Positions 1-14,003 are shown, numbered from the stretch's first letter. The stretch is 64,000 nt of DNA from an uncultured Fibrobacter sp. (GCA_946408125.1 CAMJQW010000006.1:21463-85462); one strand, 5' to 3'. Numbers and translations: made by a program. Notes: a model not told the origin generated them from the sequence alone.

Positions 1-186
1 GTGCGCAAGGATATTTCCGAGCTGGAATTCGAAGACCATCCGGAAGTCCGCGTGACGGTGAGCGGCGGGTTTGTCGATTGCTCGAATGAAGGGTTCTACC
101 ACCAGAATAAGATGCTCCGCGTCTTGGATTTGCTGCTTGAATTGGCAAAATCCCGTGGCAGAAACCAGATTTGCATAAGGGAATAA
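1..186 (+). CDS. C-terminal end of a GGDEF-like (diguanylate cyclase-type) protein, partial
   Basis: The reading frame is open from the first base, so the gene starts upstream of the window and GTG at position 1 is probably internal. The 61 visible residues read like the end of a GGDEF domain: VTVSGGF (compare the VTxSxGVA strand), then a helix ending AKSRGRNQI, equivalent to the AKxxGRNR/Q motif that closes GGDEF domains. The signature GG(D/E)EF loop would lie upstream and is not visible, so whether it is an active cyclic-di-GMP synthase cannot be judged. Assignment rests only on this C-terminal pattern. Confidence 0.5.
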   Translation: MRKDISELEFEDHPEVRVTVSGGFVDCSNEGFYHQNKMLRVLDLLLELAKSRGRNQICIRE

Positions 187-187
187 A

Positions 188-196
188 TCTATATTT
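188..196 (+). promoter_or_regulatory. Putative -10-like box TCTATATTT, start-proximal
   Basis: TCTATATTT ends 5 nt before the nudC ATG at 202. The same box recurs at many starts in the window and matches the TAnnTTTG -10 element known from Bacteroidota. At this spacing the transcript would start at or very near the ATG, meaning a leaderless mRNA. The promoter role is inferred. Confidence 0.5.
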
Positions 197-201
197 CGCG
201 C

Positions 202-1041
202 ATGCTGCACGAGATAGAACCTCATAAGCTTTACAACGAGTTCCGTAAACAGTCCCCGCGACCGACGGATTTTCTTGTTGTTTATTTTGGCGATAAGAGC
301 CTGCTTAAAAAGAACGGCGATTCTTTTGAAATTCCCAAGGTGGCTGATTTCAATCGAGAAGATATCCCGTGCCATTACCTTTTCAGCATAGACGATGCGG
401 CATATTTCCTGGCGGATCTCAGCATTTCGAAAGAGCTGGTGGAATCTGCATCGGACGATTACGTCCTTTGCCCGGCGCGCACTTACCGCTATATGGGCGA
501 CCCGCTTTTGCGCTTGGGCGGGGCGACCGCGGCGCATATCGCCCATTGGGAATCGCAGAACCGCTTTTGCGGGCGCTGCGGAAGCGAGACTTCCCGTAGC
601 GACAAGGAACGTGCAATAGTTTGTCCTAAATGCGGGAACGTGGTTTACCCGCGCATCTCTCCGGTCGTGATTGTGGCGGTTCATAACGGCGACAAGCTCC
701 TGATGGCCCACAACATCGACAATCCGAACCCGAGGCTTTTCTTGATTTCGGGATTCGTGGAAGTGGGGGAGAGCTTGGAGCAGGCGGTGCATCGCGAAGT
801 GCTCGAGGAAGCGGGAGTCTATGTCAAGAACGTCCGTTATTTCGGCTCGCAGCCCTGGCCCTTCAGCGATTCGATGATTGCGGGCTTTACGGCTGAACTC
901 GATGGCGACGATACCATCCACATGCAGGCATCCGAGCTTTCCGAAGCCCTCTGGGTCAAGCGGGAGGACATTCCCGAGTACGAAACCGACGTGAGCATCA
1001 GCTGCTGCCTCATCGAAGACTTCCGCCGCGCGCGTTCCTAG
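202..1041 (+). CDS. nudC: NAD(H) pyrophosphatase / NAD-cap hydrolase, Nudix family
   Basis: 279 residues. Hydrolyses NAD(H) to NMN(H) and AMP, and in characterised homologues removes 5' NAD caps from RNA; cytosolic. Visible features: a four-cysteine zinc ribbon (CGRCG...CPKCG, about residues 113-136), the Nudix box (GFVEVGES, then REVLEEAGV, about 184-205) and the NudC-specific SQPWPFS motif just after it. The first ~110 residues form the usual divergent N-terminal domain. The ATG at 202 has no Shine-Dalgarno but sits 5 nt after a TCTATATTT box. It is followed by der on the same strand. Confidence 0.93.
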   Translation: MLHEIEPHKLYNEFRKQSPRPTDFLVVYFGDKSLLKKNGDSFEIPKVADFNREDIPCHYLFSIDDAAYFLADLSISKELVESASDDYVLCPARTYRYMGDPLLRLGGATAAHIAHWESQNRFCGRCGSETSRSDKERAIVCPKCGNVVYPRISPVVIVAVHNGDKLLMAHNIDNPNPRLFLISGFVEVGESLEQAVHREVLEEAGVYVKNVRYFGSQPWPFSDSMIAGFTAELDGDDTIHMQASELSEALWVKREDIPEYETDVSISCCLIEDFRRARS

Positions 1042-1050
1042 CCTTTAATT

Positions 1051-1059
1051 TCTATATTT
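1051..1059 (+). promoter_or_regulatory. Putative -10-like box TCTATATTT upstream of der
   Basis: Identical to the box before nudC and 7 nt from the der ATG (1067). No Shine-Dalgarno lies between, again suggesting a leaderless or near-leaderless transcript. Confidence 0.5.
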
Positions 1060-1066
1060 ACATACG

Positions 1067-2509
1067 ATGAAATTACCTGTCGTATGTATTATTGGACGCC
1101 CGAATGTGGGTAAGTCCTCGCTTTTCAATAGAATTCTGGGGCGCCGAGCCGCAGTCGTTTCGGACCGTGACGGCGTTACCCGCGATAGGCATTACCAGAC
1201 TGCGAATTACAAGGGCCATGAATTCACGGTAGTTGATACCGGCGGTTTCTTGCCGGACGATTCCATCGACGTCCTGGCCGATAGCGTCCGTACGCAGATT
1301 TTTAATGCGGTCGAGGAATCCGACCTCGTGCTGTTCATGGTGGATATCCGCGTCGGCATTACCAAGCTCGACCAGCAGTTTGCTCGTCTGGTGCGCAAGC
1401 TCGACAAGAAGGTGATTCTTGTGGCGAACAAGAGCGAGAACCTCGGCGACCGCCAGGAAAGCTACGAGTTCTTGAAACTCGGGTTCGGCCAGCCGCGCAC
1501 GGTCAGCGCGCTTACGGGTTATGCATGCCTTTCGTTGATGGACGAAGTCATTTCGATCCTCCCGACGCCCGTGCGCGGGGAACGTCGCGAAGAACGCCCC
1601 ATCCGGTTTGCGATTCTCGGCCGCCCGAATGCGGGCAAGAGCACGCTCTTGAACCGCCTGTTACGTCAAGAACGCGCCGTGGTTTCGGATATTCCGGGTA
1701 CGACCCGCGATTCCATCGACTGCGATTTCGTGGTTGATGGTCAGAAGTTCGTGGTGACCGATACCGCGGGCCTCCGCAAGAAGGCGAAGGTCGAAGACGA
1801 AGTTGAAGTTTTCAGCAACATGCGCACGCTTGAAAGCATCCGCCGTTCGGACCTGTCCGTTCTGATGGTGGACTGCACCCGTGGCATGGAAGTCCAGGAC
1901 TACCGCATCATTACGGAAATCCGCAAGGCGGGGAAGGGTCTTGTCGTCGTGTTGAACAAGTGGGATATTCTCCCGAACAAGAGCGACAAGTCTTTCGATC
2001 ATATGGTCAAGGATTTCCTGGAACGCGAGCCGATGCTCGAGTATGTGCCGATTATTTCGGCGAGCGCAAAAGAAGGCCAGCGTATCAACCGTATCGTGCA
2101 GGCCATCCAGACGGTGTACGCGAACTGCCGCCGTGTGCTTGGTCGTGACCGCGTGGCGGAATCCTTCGCGAATTTCTTGCAGGAGAAGGCGCCTCCGAGC
2201 CATAACTCCCGCGTGGTGGCGCTTACCCGCGCCTGCCAGATTATGGTGGAGCCTCCCGTAATCGCTATCGAGACGCGTACGCCCGAGCTGGTGGACGAAT
2301 CGTACAAGCGTTACCTGCTCAAAAAGTTTTATGAGGAATTCCAGTTGCAGGGTGCGCCCCTGCGCCTGAATTTCGACCAGAAGTTAACCCTCAGAAAGGA
2401 TGAAGAACTTGAACAGTTTACTGAGTCTTCCAATAGCGTACTTGCTGGGGTCGATCCCCAGCGCGATCTGGATAGCAAAACTCGCAAAGGGCCGCGCGTT
2501 CGACATTAG
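1067..2509 (+). CDS. der: Ribosome-assembly GTPase Der (EngA), two tandem GTPase domains
   Basis: 480 residues. Der acts in late assembly of the 50S subunit. Two Era-like G domains are visible: the first begins with GRPNVGKSS (about residue 11) with DTGG and NKSE, the second with GRPNAGKSTL (about 186) with DTAG and NKWD, followed by the C-terminal KH-like domain (ITEIRKAG through GAPLRLNF). Family members usually end shortly after the equivalent of RLNF; here the frame runs about 35 more residues (LRKDEELEQF onward) and its last 110 nt are shared, in another frame, with the start of plsY. That tail is probably dispensable. Confidence 0.95.
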   Translation: MKLPVVCIIGRPNVGKSSLFNRILGRRAAVVSDRDGVTRDRHYQTANYKGHEFTVVDTGGFLPDDSIDVLADSVRTQIFNAVEESDLVLFMVDIRVGITKLDQQFARLVRKLDKKVILVANKSENLGDRQESYEFLKLGFGQPRTVSALTGYACLSLMDEVISILPTPVRGERREERPIRFAILGRPNAGKSTLLNRLLRQERAVVSDIPGTTRDSIDCDFVVDGQKFVVTDTAGLRKKAKVEDEVEVFSNMRTLESIRRSDLSVLMVDCTRGMEVQDYRIITEIRKAGKGLVVVLNKWDILPNKSDKSFDHMVKDFLEREPMLEYVPIISASAKEGQRINRIVQAIQTVYANCRRVLGRDRVAESFANFLQEKAPPSHNSRVVALTRACQIMVEPPVIAIETRTPELVDESYKRYLLKKFYEEFQLQGAPLRLNFDQKLTLRKDEELEQFTESSNSVLAGVDPQRDLDSKTRKGPRVRH

Positions 2510-3077
2510 GGACTACGGCTCCAAGAATGCGGGGCTCACCAACACGTTCCGCGTTCTGGGCTGGAAGCCTGCTCTTCCCGTGGTGTTCCTGGACCTGCTC
2601 AAGGGCTTCTTCGGTCCGTGGATTGCCATAAAGTTGTGCGAAATGCAGGTGGCTGCCGGCGGTGCGGACTATTCGCACTGGGTTCCGCTTGTCGCGGGTA
2701 TCCTCGTGATTCTAGGCCACAGCTTCACCTGCTTTGCGGGTTTCCGCGGTGGCAAGGGCGTGCTTGCTGCGCTCGGCGTGTTCCTCGCGCTCTGCCCGAT
2801 TACCGCACTTTCTGCATTTGGCGTGTGGATTGTCCTCACGGCTTCAACCAAGTACGTTTCGGTGGGTAGCATCGGTGCGTGCGTCGCGCTCGGCGTTTTT
2901 GCCGTGATGGGGTACCTCAAGTTGCCCTTCCCGCCCGACGATATCAACCTCGGGCTCATGATTACCTGCCTGTTGGTGGCTGTTTTCGTGATTGTGAAGC
3001 ACAAGTCGAACATCAAGCGCCTTTTGAACGGCACCGAGAACGGTTTTGGCAGCAAGCGCAAAACCCCGAAGGCGTAA
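2400..3077 (+). CDS. plsY: Acyl-phosphate:glycerol-3-phosphate acyltransferase PlsY
   Basis: 225 residues, an integral inner-membrane enzyme that transfers an acyl group from acyl-phosphate to glycerol-3-phosphate, the first acylation in phospholipid synthesis. The PlsY motifs are present: YLLGSIPSA at the N terminus, RDYGSKNAGLTNTFRVLG (G3P-binding loop), and GHSFTCFAGFRGGKGV (about residues 104-119), within about five hydrophobic segments. The start must be close to 2400 because YLLGSIPSA begins at residue 14; AGAAAGG precedes the ATG. The gene therefore begins inside der. gpsA, which makes its substrate, follows 33 nt downstream. Confidence 0.94.
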   Translation: MKNLNSLLSLPIAYLLGSIPSAIWIAKLAKGRAFDIRDYGSKNAGLTNTFRVLGWKPALPVVFLDLLKGFFGPWIAIKLCEMQVAAGGADYSHWVPLVAGILVILGHSFTCFAGFRGGKGVLAALGVFLALCPITALSAFGVWIVLTASTKYVSVGSIGACVALGVFAVMGYLKLPFPPDDINLGLMITCLLVAVFVIVKHKSNIKRLLNGTENGFGSKRKTPKA

Positions 3078-3110
3078 ATATTGTAGATTGTTGAAAAAAG
3101 GAATTGAATC

Positions 3111-4139
3111 ATGAAAGTTACTGTACTTGGAACTGGCGGATGGGGCCTGACTCTTGGTCAGGTGGTTTATGAAAACAAGTGTGACGTGTCCTTCTGGACG
3201 AACTCGCAGGCCGAAGTCGATTTGCTCTCGACGGAACACCAGTACAAGGACAAGCTCCCCGGCGTAATTTTTCCGGCGGATTTCAAGTACACGACCGACA
3301 TGAATGCGGCCCTCGAAGGCTGTGACATGGTGCTCATCGTGGTGCCTTCGCAGTTCATGGGCGGTGTCGCGAAGAATCTGGGCAAGTGGACTCCGGCGAA
3401 GGGCAAGGAACCCATCGTCGTCTGCGCCACCAAGGGTATTCTCGAAGGTACGAACCAGCTGATGAGCGAAGTGCTGCTCTCGAACGTGCCGTGGCTCACC
3501 GACGACAAGATGGTTGCCTTCAGCGGGCCTTCGCATGCCGAAGAGGTTAGCCGCCATATCCTTACTGCGATTGTGGCCGCCTGCGTGAACGAGGAATCCG
3601 CGAAGTTCGTGCAGAAGGTGATGAGCTGCTCTTACCTGCGCGTTTACAGTTCTACCGACATCGTGGGCATCGAACTCTGCGGTTCCGTGAAGAACGTGAT
3701 TGCGATTGCCTCCGGTGTGCTTTACGGGCTCGAGGCGAGCGGCAAGTACAAGATTGGCGACAATACGCGTGCAGCCCTCCTTACCCGTGGCCAGGCCGAA
3801 ATGTGCCGCTTGGGCAAGGCTCTCGGTGCAAAGTCCGAAACGTTTGCGGGCCTTGCCGGCATGGGCGACCTTATCGTGACTTGCCTCTCGCAGCATAGCC
3901 GCAACCGCTATGTGGGCGAACACATCGGTAAAGGCGAAACCATCGATCAGGTGCTTGCCGGCATGAAGATGGTGGCCGAAGGCGTGCCCACCTGCAAGAG
4001 CACCAAGGCGCTCGCCGACAAGCTCGGAATCGAGATGCCCATCGTGAATGCCGTCCACGCGCTCCTCTTCGAAGGCAAGAAGGTCGACGATGTCATCAAG
4101 GACATGTGGGACCGTGAGCTCAAGGAAGAAGTCTGGTAA
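3111..4139 (+). CDS. gpsA: NAD(P)-dependent glycerol-3-phosphate dehydrogenase
   Basis: 342 residues. Reduces dihydroxyacetone phosphate to sn-glycerol-3-phosphate in the cytosol, feeding PlsY. The N terminus carries the Rossmann loop VTVLGTGGWGLTLG; VVPSQFM, CATKGI, FSGPSHAEEV and the catalytic-region LCGSVKNVIAIASG motif (about residues 188-201) follow, then NTRAALLTRG and LAGMGDLIVTC. Length is normal for the family. AAAGGA lies before the ATG. The order plsY-gpsA makes a compact phosphatidic-acid module. Confidence 0.96.
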   Translation: MKVTVLGTGGWGLTLGQVVYENKCDVSFWTNSQAEVDLLSTEHQYKDKLPGVIFPADFKYTTDMNAALEGCDMVLIVVPSQFMGGVAKNLGKWTPAKGKEPIVVCATKGILEGTNQLMSEVLLSNVPWLTDDKMVAFSGPSHAEEVSRHILTAIVAACVNEESAKFVQKVMSCSYLRVYSSTDIVGIELCGSVKNVIAIASGVLYGLEASGKYKIGDNTRAALLTRGQAEMCRLGKALGAKSETFAGLAGMGDLIVTCLSQHSRNRYVGEHIGKGETIDQVLAGMKMVAEGVPTCKSTKALADKLGIEMPIVNAVHALLFEGKKVDDVIKDMWDRELKEEVW

Positions 4140-4157
4140 TAGGCAATTCGCCTAGAA

Positions 4158-5111
4158 CTATTTGTTTTTTCCTAAACAGGCAAACACCAAGGCTCCCTGC
4201 GCAGCCTGGAAAAGCAGGGGCAGGTAACTCAATAGCGTCGATGCGAGCACGATGTCGGCAGGAATGCCGAGTAATCCGGTGTACAGGCTGACCTGCACGT
4301 TTTCACGGATGCCGATGCCATTGATGGAAATGGGAAGCATCGTAAATACGACCATGATGGTCGTGAATACCGTTATGATGGCGATGTCCACGTCGATTCC
4401 GACGGCCCTGAAGTAGGCGTAGTGGATAAGGATGGTGACAATCTGCAGCCAGACGGAATCCAAGCCGGAAAGCCAGAAGGCTTTGGGGTGGCTCCTGTAA
4501 ATAGAGAATGCGTTTTGCAGTTTCAGCAGGAAGGGGACCTTCAGTGCTAGTTTGTCCGGAATTTTTAGTTTATCCGAGAAAAGCCCACCTACGACAACCA
4601 GGATGGCGACCAGGGCAAAAACGCTCACCGTGATGGTGTAGCTGAGGGGAACCTGGTATTTTGCCACGACAAAGGGAAGCGCGATGAAGAAACTCAGAAT
4701 CATGGCGAGTATCCCCATGATACGCGAAATGGCGATGGCGGCAACCGAATTGGCGGTATTCCCGAACCGCTTTCCGAATGCGATGGTCTTTACGGCATCG
4801 CCTCCGAACCCGCTGGGGAGCAGGTTGTTGAAAAAGTACCCGAGGGCGATATAGGCGTAAAAAGTGCGAAATTTTACTTTTTTTCCATCATCAAGCAGAA
4901 GTCCGCGCCAGCGGTTGGCCTGGATGGCCATGAGGATCACGGTTAAGAATAAAATAACGGCAAGCCAGGGAAGCGCCGACTTGTTCCAGTTCGAAATTGC
5001 GTCAAAAAAGGGAATTTTATGGAATATGTAGACTATGCCCCCGACGGTCACCAGTACCTTTATCGTGTTCAGGATGATTTTCGTCATCGTTTTTTGCATA
5101 GCCGCTTGCAT
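4158..5111 (-). CDS. UPF0104 / lysylphosphatidylglycerol synthase-flippase-like membrane protein
   Basis: 317 residues with about seven or eight hydrophobic segments. The pattern, including FFNNLLPSGFGGDAVK (about residues 93-108), a central AAIAISRIMGI helix and GIGIRENV near the C terminus, fits the UPF0104/AglD/YbhN family, related to the flippase domain of MprF. The physiological substrate is unknown; a lipid or lipid-linked sugar is possible by homology. The first ATG lies 5 nt from a TTATATTG box and has no Shine-Dalgarno, so it is probably leaderless. It is convergent with gpsA, 18 nt apart. Confidence 0.75.
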   Translation of the reverse strand: MQAAMQKTMTKIILNTIKVLVTVGGIVYIFHKIPFFDAISNWNKSALPWLAVILFLTVILMAIQANRWRGLLLDDGKKVKFRTFYAYIALGYFFNNLLPSGFGGDAVKTIAFGKRFGNTANSVAAIAISRIMGILAMILSFFIALPFVVAKYQVPLSYTITVSVFALVAILVVVGGLFSDKLKIPDKLALKVPFLLKLQNAFSIYRSHPKAFWLSGLDSVWLQIVTILIHYAYFRAVGIDVDIAIITVFTTIMVVFTMLPISINGIGIRENVQVSLYTGLLGIPADIVLASTLLSYLPLLFQAAQGALVFACLGKNK

Positions 5112-5116
5112 ACGTA

Positions 5117-5124
5117 CAATATAA
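5117..5124 (-). promoter_or_regulatory. Putative -10-like box TTATATTG (minus strand)
   Basis: Reads TTATATTG on the minus strand, 5 nt from the ATG of the UPF0104 gene (5111). It lies in an AT-rich divergent region that also serves the lipoprotein at 5174. Confidence 0.45.
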
Positions 5125-5173
5125 TATATATATTACTCTCATAATGTTTTAACATTAAGGGAAAGGAGATATA

Positions 5174-7117
5174 ATGAAAAAAGGTTTAATTCTTCCTGCA
5201 GCTGCGTTTGTGGCGATGGGTGCCCTGTTCGGGTGCTCGAGCCAGACGTTGGAAGCTGACTCTGTTGCTTCGATTGATTCGAACAGCGATGTCGGAGTCG
5301 TGCTTCGCGTGAGCACCGCGGATGCGCAGGCTCATCTTGCTGGATACAGGCGCTCCGTCGTGGGGACCTGGTGGCTTTCCGACGAGACGTCCGATACCGC
5401 TCAGACGGTCTCGGTCGATGTTGATTCTACCCTGCAGAACGGTGATTTTGCCGTTGAAGCGGAAGTCCAAGTCGAAGATGACTCTGCCTTCACGGTCGCA
5501 TCTGCCGGTGTCGATGGTGATGGCGCTGCCTGGATGATCCAGGTAGAAGACGGAGCCGTCGTGTTCTCTTGGCGTGACAATGCCGAAGACGAATGGCATA
5601 CTTTCAAGACCGAAAAGAGCATCGAAAAGAACAAGCTTACCAACGTCCGTATGGAACATGCGGGTAAGATCGTTGCCTTCATGGTCGACGGTAAGATCCT
5701 GGCCGCCTTCGAAGACGATGGCAGCAAGAAGGTCAAGGTGAGCGGCAAGTTCACGATCGGTTTTGATTCGAAGGAACACGGAAAGTGCCACTGCAAGAAT
5801 GGTCATGTGGAACAGGCCGGTGTCGAAACGGTCGAAGAAATCGAAGAAGTCGAAGTTGATACGACGGCGGTCCTCGATACGATCGAAATTCCTATGGATA
5901 CGGCCGAGCTCAATACGGACACCCCGGTTACGGAATGGATCGCTGAATGGGACTTCAACGATGCCGAGAATGTCGGTCTCGACGTGACCGGTAACGGACA
6001 CGATGCGACCATCGGCGAAGGTGATGTGTCCTCCGCGGACGGAATCGCAAGCTTCGATGGCCATTCGGGCTTTACTGTGAAGCTTGACGAAGATATCAAT
6101 ATCAACGAGTTCGTTGTCGAGGCCCGTGTAAAGCCGACGCAATTCGGAACCATGCAGAACATTATCGTGGCCGAGCCTCCTGGACGTGGCGTGGACGGCT
6201 GGCAGCTTCGCATTGACGAAGGTGTCTTGACGGTCCACCTGCGCGATGACTCCGTGGATGGCGATGACTGGAATATCTTCCCGGGCAAGAAGATGGAACT
6301 CGACACTTGGAGCGAAATCCGCCTCGAACGCAATGCCGACAGCGTCAAGCTGTTCCAGAATGGCGAACTCACGGTTGCCGTTGCCTATACGGGTGACGTG
6401 ACCCAGATGCGCTACGACTGGAGCATCGGTTTCGACGGTATGCAGCAGTCTTTCCATAACCGCTACTTCATCGGCGAAATGGACTACGTCCGCTTCGGCA
6501 AGTTCAGCGGCTTTAGCGCTGGCGCCCTGCCCGTCAAGGTTGAAAGACTCCTGGCCGCTTGGGAATTCAACGAACCGACCTTCATCGGTCTCGACCGCAT
6601 GGCGAACAACTCCACTCGTTACGTGGTTGGCTCTGCCAAGGTTGCCGATACGACTGTGGCTCTCGATGGCCAGTCCGGCTTGCAGATCGGCCTTTCGAAG
6701 ATCTTCAAGCGCAACACCTTTGCAGTTGAAGCTCGCGTGAAGCCGACCTCGTTTGCTGAAATGCAGAACATCATTGTCGCGGAACCTCCCGGACGCTATG
6801 GCGACGGCTGGCAGCTCCGCGTCGACGATGGCGTTCTCACGGTTCATTTCCGTGACGAAGAAGTTGACGGTACGCAGTGGAACGTCCTCACGGGCGCCGC
6901 TCTCGCTCTTGACGAATGGACCACGATCCGCGTCGAACGCACCGCCGATTCTGTCAAGGTGCTCCAGAATGGCGAACTGACGGTGAGCGCCGAAGCTGTG
7001 GGCGATGTTTCCCAGCTGGGCTACAACATCGGCATCGGTTATGACGCCATGATGCAGGCGAAGCACGACCGCTTCTTTGCTGGCGAAATCGACTACATCC
7101 GTTACTACGGACTGTAA
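5174..7117 (+). CDS. Secreted lipoprotein with three LamG/concanavalin-like domains
   Basis: 647 residues. A lipoprotein signal (MKKGL..., lipobox ALFGC, Cys21) predicts anchoring in the envelope. Three similar beta-sandwich units follow at about residues 60-215, 250-450 and 455-647. Units two and three share near-identical stretches (MQNIIVAEPPGR, DGWQLR, LQ/FQNGELTV), typical of LamG/concanavalin A-like folds that bind carbohydrate or protein. A Glu/Val/Asp-rich acidic linker (about residues 215-240) joins units one and two. A strong AAGGAG precedes the ATG and a hairpin terminator follows the stop. A surface carbohydrate-binding role is inferred. Confidence 0.8.
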   Translation: MKKGLILPAAAFVAMGALFGCSSQTLEADSVASIDSNSDVGVVLRVSTADAQAHLAGYRRSVVGTWWLSDETSDTAQTVSVDVDSTLQNGDFAVEAEVQVEDDSAFTVASAGVDGDGAAWMIQVEDGAVVFSWRDNAEDEWHTFKTEKSIEKNKLTNVRMEHAGKIVAFMVDGKILAAFEDDGSKKVKVSGKFTIGFDSKEHGKCHCKNGHVEQAGVETVEEIEEVEVDTTAVLDTIEIPMDTAELNTDTPVTEWIAEWDFNDAENVGLDVTGNGHDATIGEGDVSSADGIASFDGHSGFTVKLDEDININEFVVEARVKPTQFGTMQNIIVAEPPGRGVDGWQLRIDEGVLTVHLRDDSVDGDDWNIFPGKKMELDTWSEIRLERNADSVKLFQNGELTVAVAYTGDVTQMRYDWSIGFDGMQQSFHNRYFIGEMDYVRFGKFSGFSAGALPVKVERLLAAWEFNEPTFIGLDRMANNSTRYVVGSAKVADTTVALDGQSGLQIGLSKIFKRNTFAVEARVKPTSFAEMQNIIVAEPPGRYGDGWQLRVDDGVLTVHFRDEEVDGTQWNVLTGAALALDEWTTIRVERTADSVKVLQNGELTVSAEAVGDVSQLGYNIGIGYDAMMQAKHDRFFAGEIDYIRYYGL

Positions 7118-7136
7118 TTCTTCGCTGGATGTTTAA

Positions 7137-7145
7137 TCTATATTT
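7137..7145 (+). promoter_or_regulatory. TCTATATTT box before a hairpin and the GT2 gene
   Basis: Same box as before nudC and der, but here a terminator-like hairpin (7146-7174) lies between it and the GT2 start at 7183. It may be the promoter of the GT2 gene with a hairpin leader, or part of the AT-rich flank of the terminator. Confidence 0.3.
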
Positions 7146-7174
7146 GAAGGGACCTGCGGGCCCCTTCTTTTTTT
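7146..7174 (+). terminator. Rho-independent terminator-like hairpin
   Basis: GAAGGG (7146-7151) pairs with CCCTTC (7162-7167) and is followed by seven T residues. It ends the LamG-like lipoprotein transcript and lies only 8 nt before the next start codon. Confidence 0.75.
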
Positions 7175-7182
7175 AGGTGAAT

Positions 7183-8160
7183 ATGAAAATCGATGTCGGC
7201 ATAATCAATTACAATGGCGGTGATGAACTGACGGCGTGCGTCAAGAGTCTTCTTGCGCAGACCGAACCCGTGCGCGTCTTTGTTTATGACAACGCTTCTG
7301 CCGATGATTCCATCCGGAATCTGAAAGCGCAGGGACTCGATTGCACGATTATCGAGAGCAAGAAGAACCTGGGTTATGCAGGCGCATGCAACGGCCTCCT
7401 GGACAATATGGATTCCGATATTCAGGTGCTTTGCAATATGGATTTGGAATTCGATCCGGCCTGGGCGTCGAACCTGCTCGCATGCTTTGAACGCCACCCG
7501 GAAGCGGGCTCGGTCGCGAGCCTCGTGATGGAAAAGAGCGGCGTCGTGAATGCGGTCGGCGTGCAGTTCGGCGCGGACCTCTTCGCGAAAAACGAGGCGA
7601 GCGGATTGGATATCGCCGAGGCGGACGCGCGCGAAAAGGAAGTGTTCGGCTGCTATGGCGCGGTGATGAGTTTTCGCAAGGCGGCTGCCGAGGCGGCGGG
7701 CCGGATGGATGCGAGTTTCTTCTTGTTCTTCGAAGAAACGGAATGGTATTTCCGCCATAACCTTGCCGGATTCAAGACGGTGTTCTGCCCCGATGCGAAA
7801 GTCTATCACGAACGCTCGATGACGACGGTGCGTTATTCCCCGCGCAAGCTGTTCTACTCCGAAAGGAACCGCCTGCGTACCGCGATTCGCCTGTTGCCTT
7901 TCTCGGATGTCGTGAAGCTGCCGTTCCGCGGGTTCGTGCGTTACCTGAACATGGCGAAGGGCGGTGTTCCCGGGCAGTCCGGCGACGGGAAAAAACTCTC
8001 GAAGGCCGCTATTTGTGGGGCTCTTCTCAAAGCCTGGTTGCAGGCGCTGGCAATGCTCCCTGCGGAACTTGGCGTCCGTAGGAATTACCGGAAAAAGTTT
8101 GGTGACGTGGGTGCGAAAGCCCGCTCTATCCTCGAAATGTACCCGATACCTCGGGCCTGA
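7183..8160 (+). CDS. Family 2 glycosyltransferase
   Basis: 325 residues from the ATG at 7183; a GTG two codons earlier is less likely because it overlaps the AGGTGA ribosome site. GT-A fold signatures: IDVGIINYNGGDEL at the N terminus, VYDNASADDS (about residues 34-43), NLGYAGACNG, and NMDLEFDPAW as the metal-binding DxD-like region (about 86-95). The C-terminal third is basic, with a possible membrane-associated stretch. The family transfers activated sugars to glycans; rhamnosyltransferase-like members share the NYN/NxGYA pattern. The acceptor is unknown. The adjacent gmd-rmd pair suggests a role in surface polysaccharide. Confidence 0.85.
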   Translation: MKIDVGIINYNGGDELTACVKSLLAQTEPVRVFVYDNASADDSIRNLKAQGLDCTIIESKKNLGYAGACNGLLDNMDSDIQVLCNMDLEFDPAWASNLLACFERHPEAGSVASLVMEKSGVVNAVGVQFGADLFAKNEASGLDIAEADAREKEVFGCYGAVMSFRKAAAEAAGRMDASFFLFFEETEWYFRHNLAGFKTVFCPDAKVYHERSMTTVRYSPRKLFYSERNRLRTAIRLLPFSDVVKLPFRGFVRYLNMAKGGVPGQSGDGKKLSKAAICGALLKAWLQALAMLPAELGVRRNYRKKFGDVGAKARSILEMYPIPRA

Positions 8161-8167
8161 TCGATAA

Positions 8168-9057
8168 CTACGCTTCGGCCCTGAAGTGGTCGAACATCTT
8201 CTTGAGCGTCACGCGGATGTCGGTGCCGTTCCAGTATTTTTTCACGCGGGAATTGTCTGCGCAGAGGTACGGCGTTTCGACCGGGCGCACCTTCTCGGGA
8301 TCCACGACGATTTCGATCTGCACCGGCGAGAGTTTCAATATCACGTTCTTGAGCAGGTCCTCGATCTTGTTCGAGACTCCGGAGCCTACGTTGTAGGTGT
8401 CGAATTCGTTTTCGTTCTCGAGCAGCATGCGGTAGACATGCACGACGTCTTCCACGTCCGAGAAATCGCGGTAGGCGCTCAGGTTCCCGACGAAAATCTT
8501 GCCGGGCTTGCCCGACTTGTCGATTTCAGCGACCTGCTTCACGAAACTCGGGAGTGCGAATGTGGTTGTCTGCCCGACTCCCGTGTGGTTGAACGAGCGC
8601 GTACACACAATCTTCATCCCGTATTTTTTGCGGTAGAGCTGCGCGAAATTTTCCTGCGCAATTTTCGAGATGCCGTAAGGATTGCTCGCTTCGAGCGGGT
8701 CCGTTTCCTTGAGTGCCTTTTGGCCTTCGGGAACGGCGTATTCTTCGGCGCTCCCGATGAGAAGCGTCTTTGCCTGCGGGGCGTGCTTGCGGATCGCTTC
8801 CAGCAGGTTGAGCGTGCCATTCACGTTTACGCTGATGGTGTCGGAGGGGCTTTTCCAGGAGGCGCCTACCGAACTGATGGCGGCGAGATTCACGACAGCG
8901 TCGGGCTTTGCGCCTTCAATGAGCGCGTCCACCTGCTCTGCGTTCAGCAGGTTCACTTCGGGAATGTCCGCCTTTACGGTGGAATGCCCTGCGGATTCAA
9001 GCTCGCGGGCAAGGTACTTGCCAACGAATCCCGATGCTCCGACGATGACGACTTTCA

Positions 9058-9058
<1 letters not shown>
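8168..9058 (-). CDS. rmd: GDP-4-dehydro-6-deoxy-D-mannose reductase-like epimerase/dehydratase
   Basis: 296 residues. Extended SDR fold: KVVIVGASGFVGKYL at the N terminus, DAVVNLAAISSVGASW, and catalytic YGISK (Tyr-x3-Lys). This matches RMD enzymes that reduce the 4-keto group of GDP-4-keto-6-deoxymannose to GDP-D-rhamnose; related reductases make GDP-talose. It directly follows gmd: the gmd stop and this ATG overlap as TGATG, so translation is likely coupled. A TTG three bases upstream gives a longer frame but is less likely than the ATG at 9058. Confidence 0.85.

Positions 9059-14003
<4,945 letters not shown>

Noticed and set aside
2844..4058. 404-codon minus-strand frame opposite gpsA
   Set aside because: Shadow of gpsA and the plsY end; low-complexity His/Ala composition and no motifs.
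5186..7066. Long minus-strand open frame (626 codons) opposite the LamG-like lipoprotein
   Set aside because: Exact shadow of a gene with a lipobox, repeats and a strong ribosome site; the product is His/Arg/Asp-rich with no motif.
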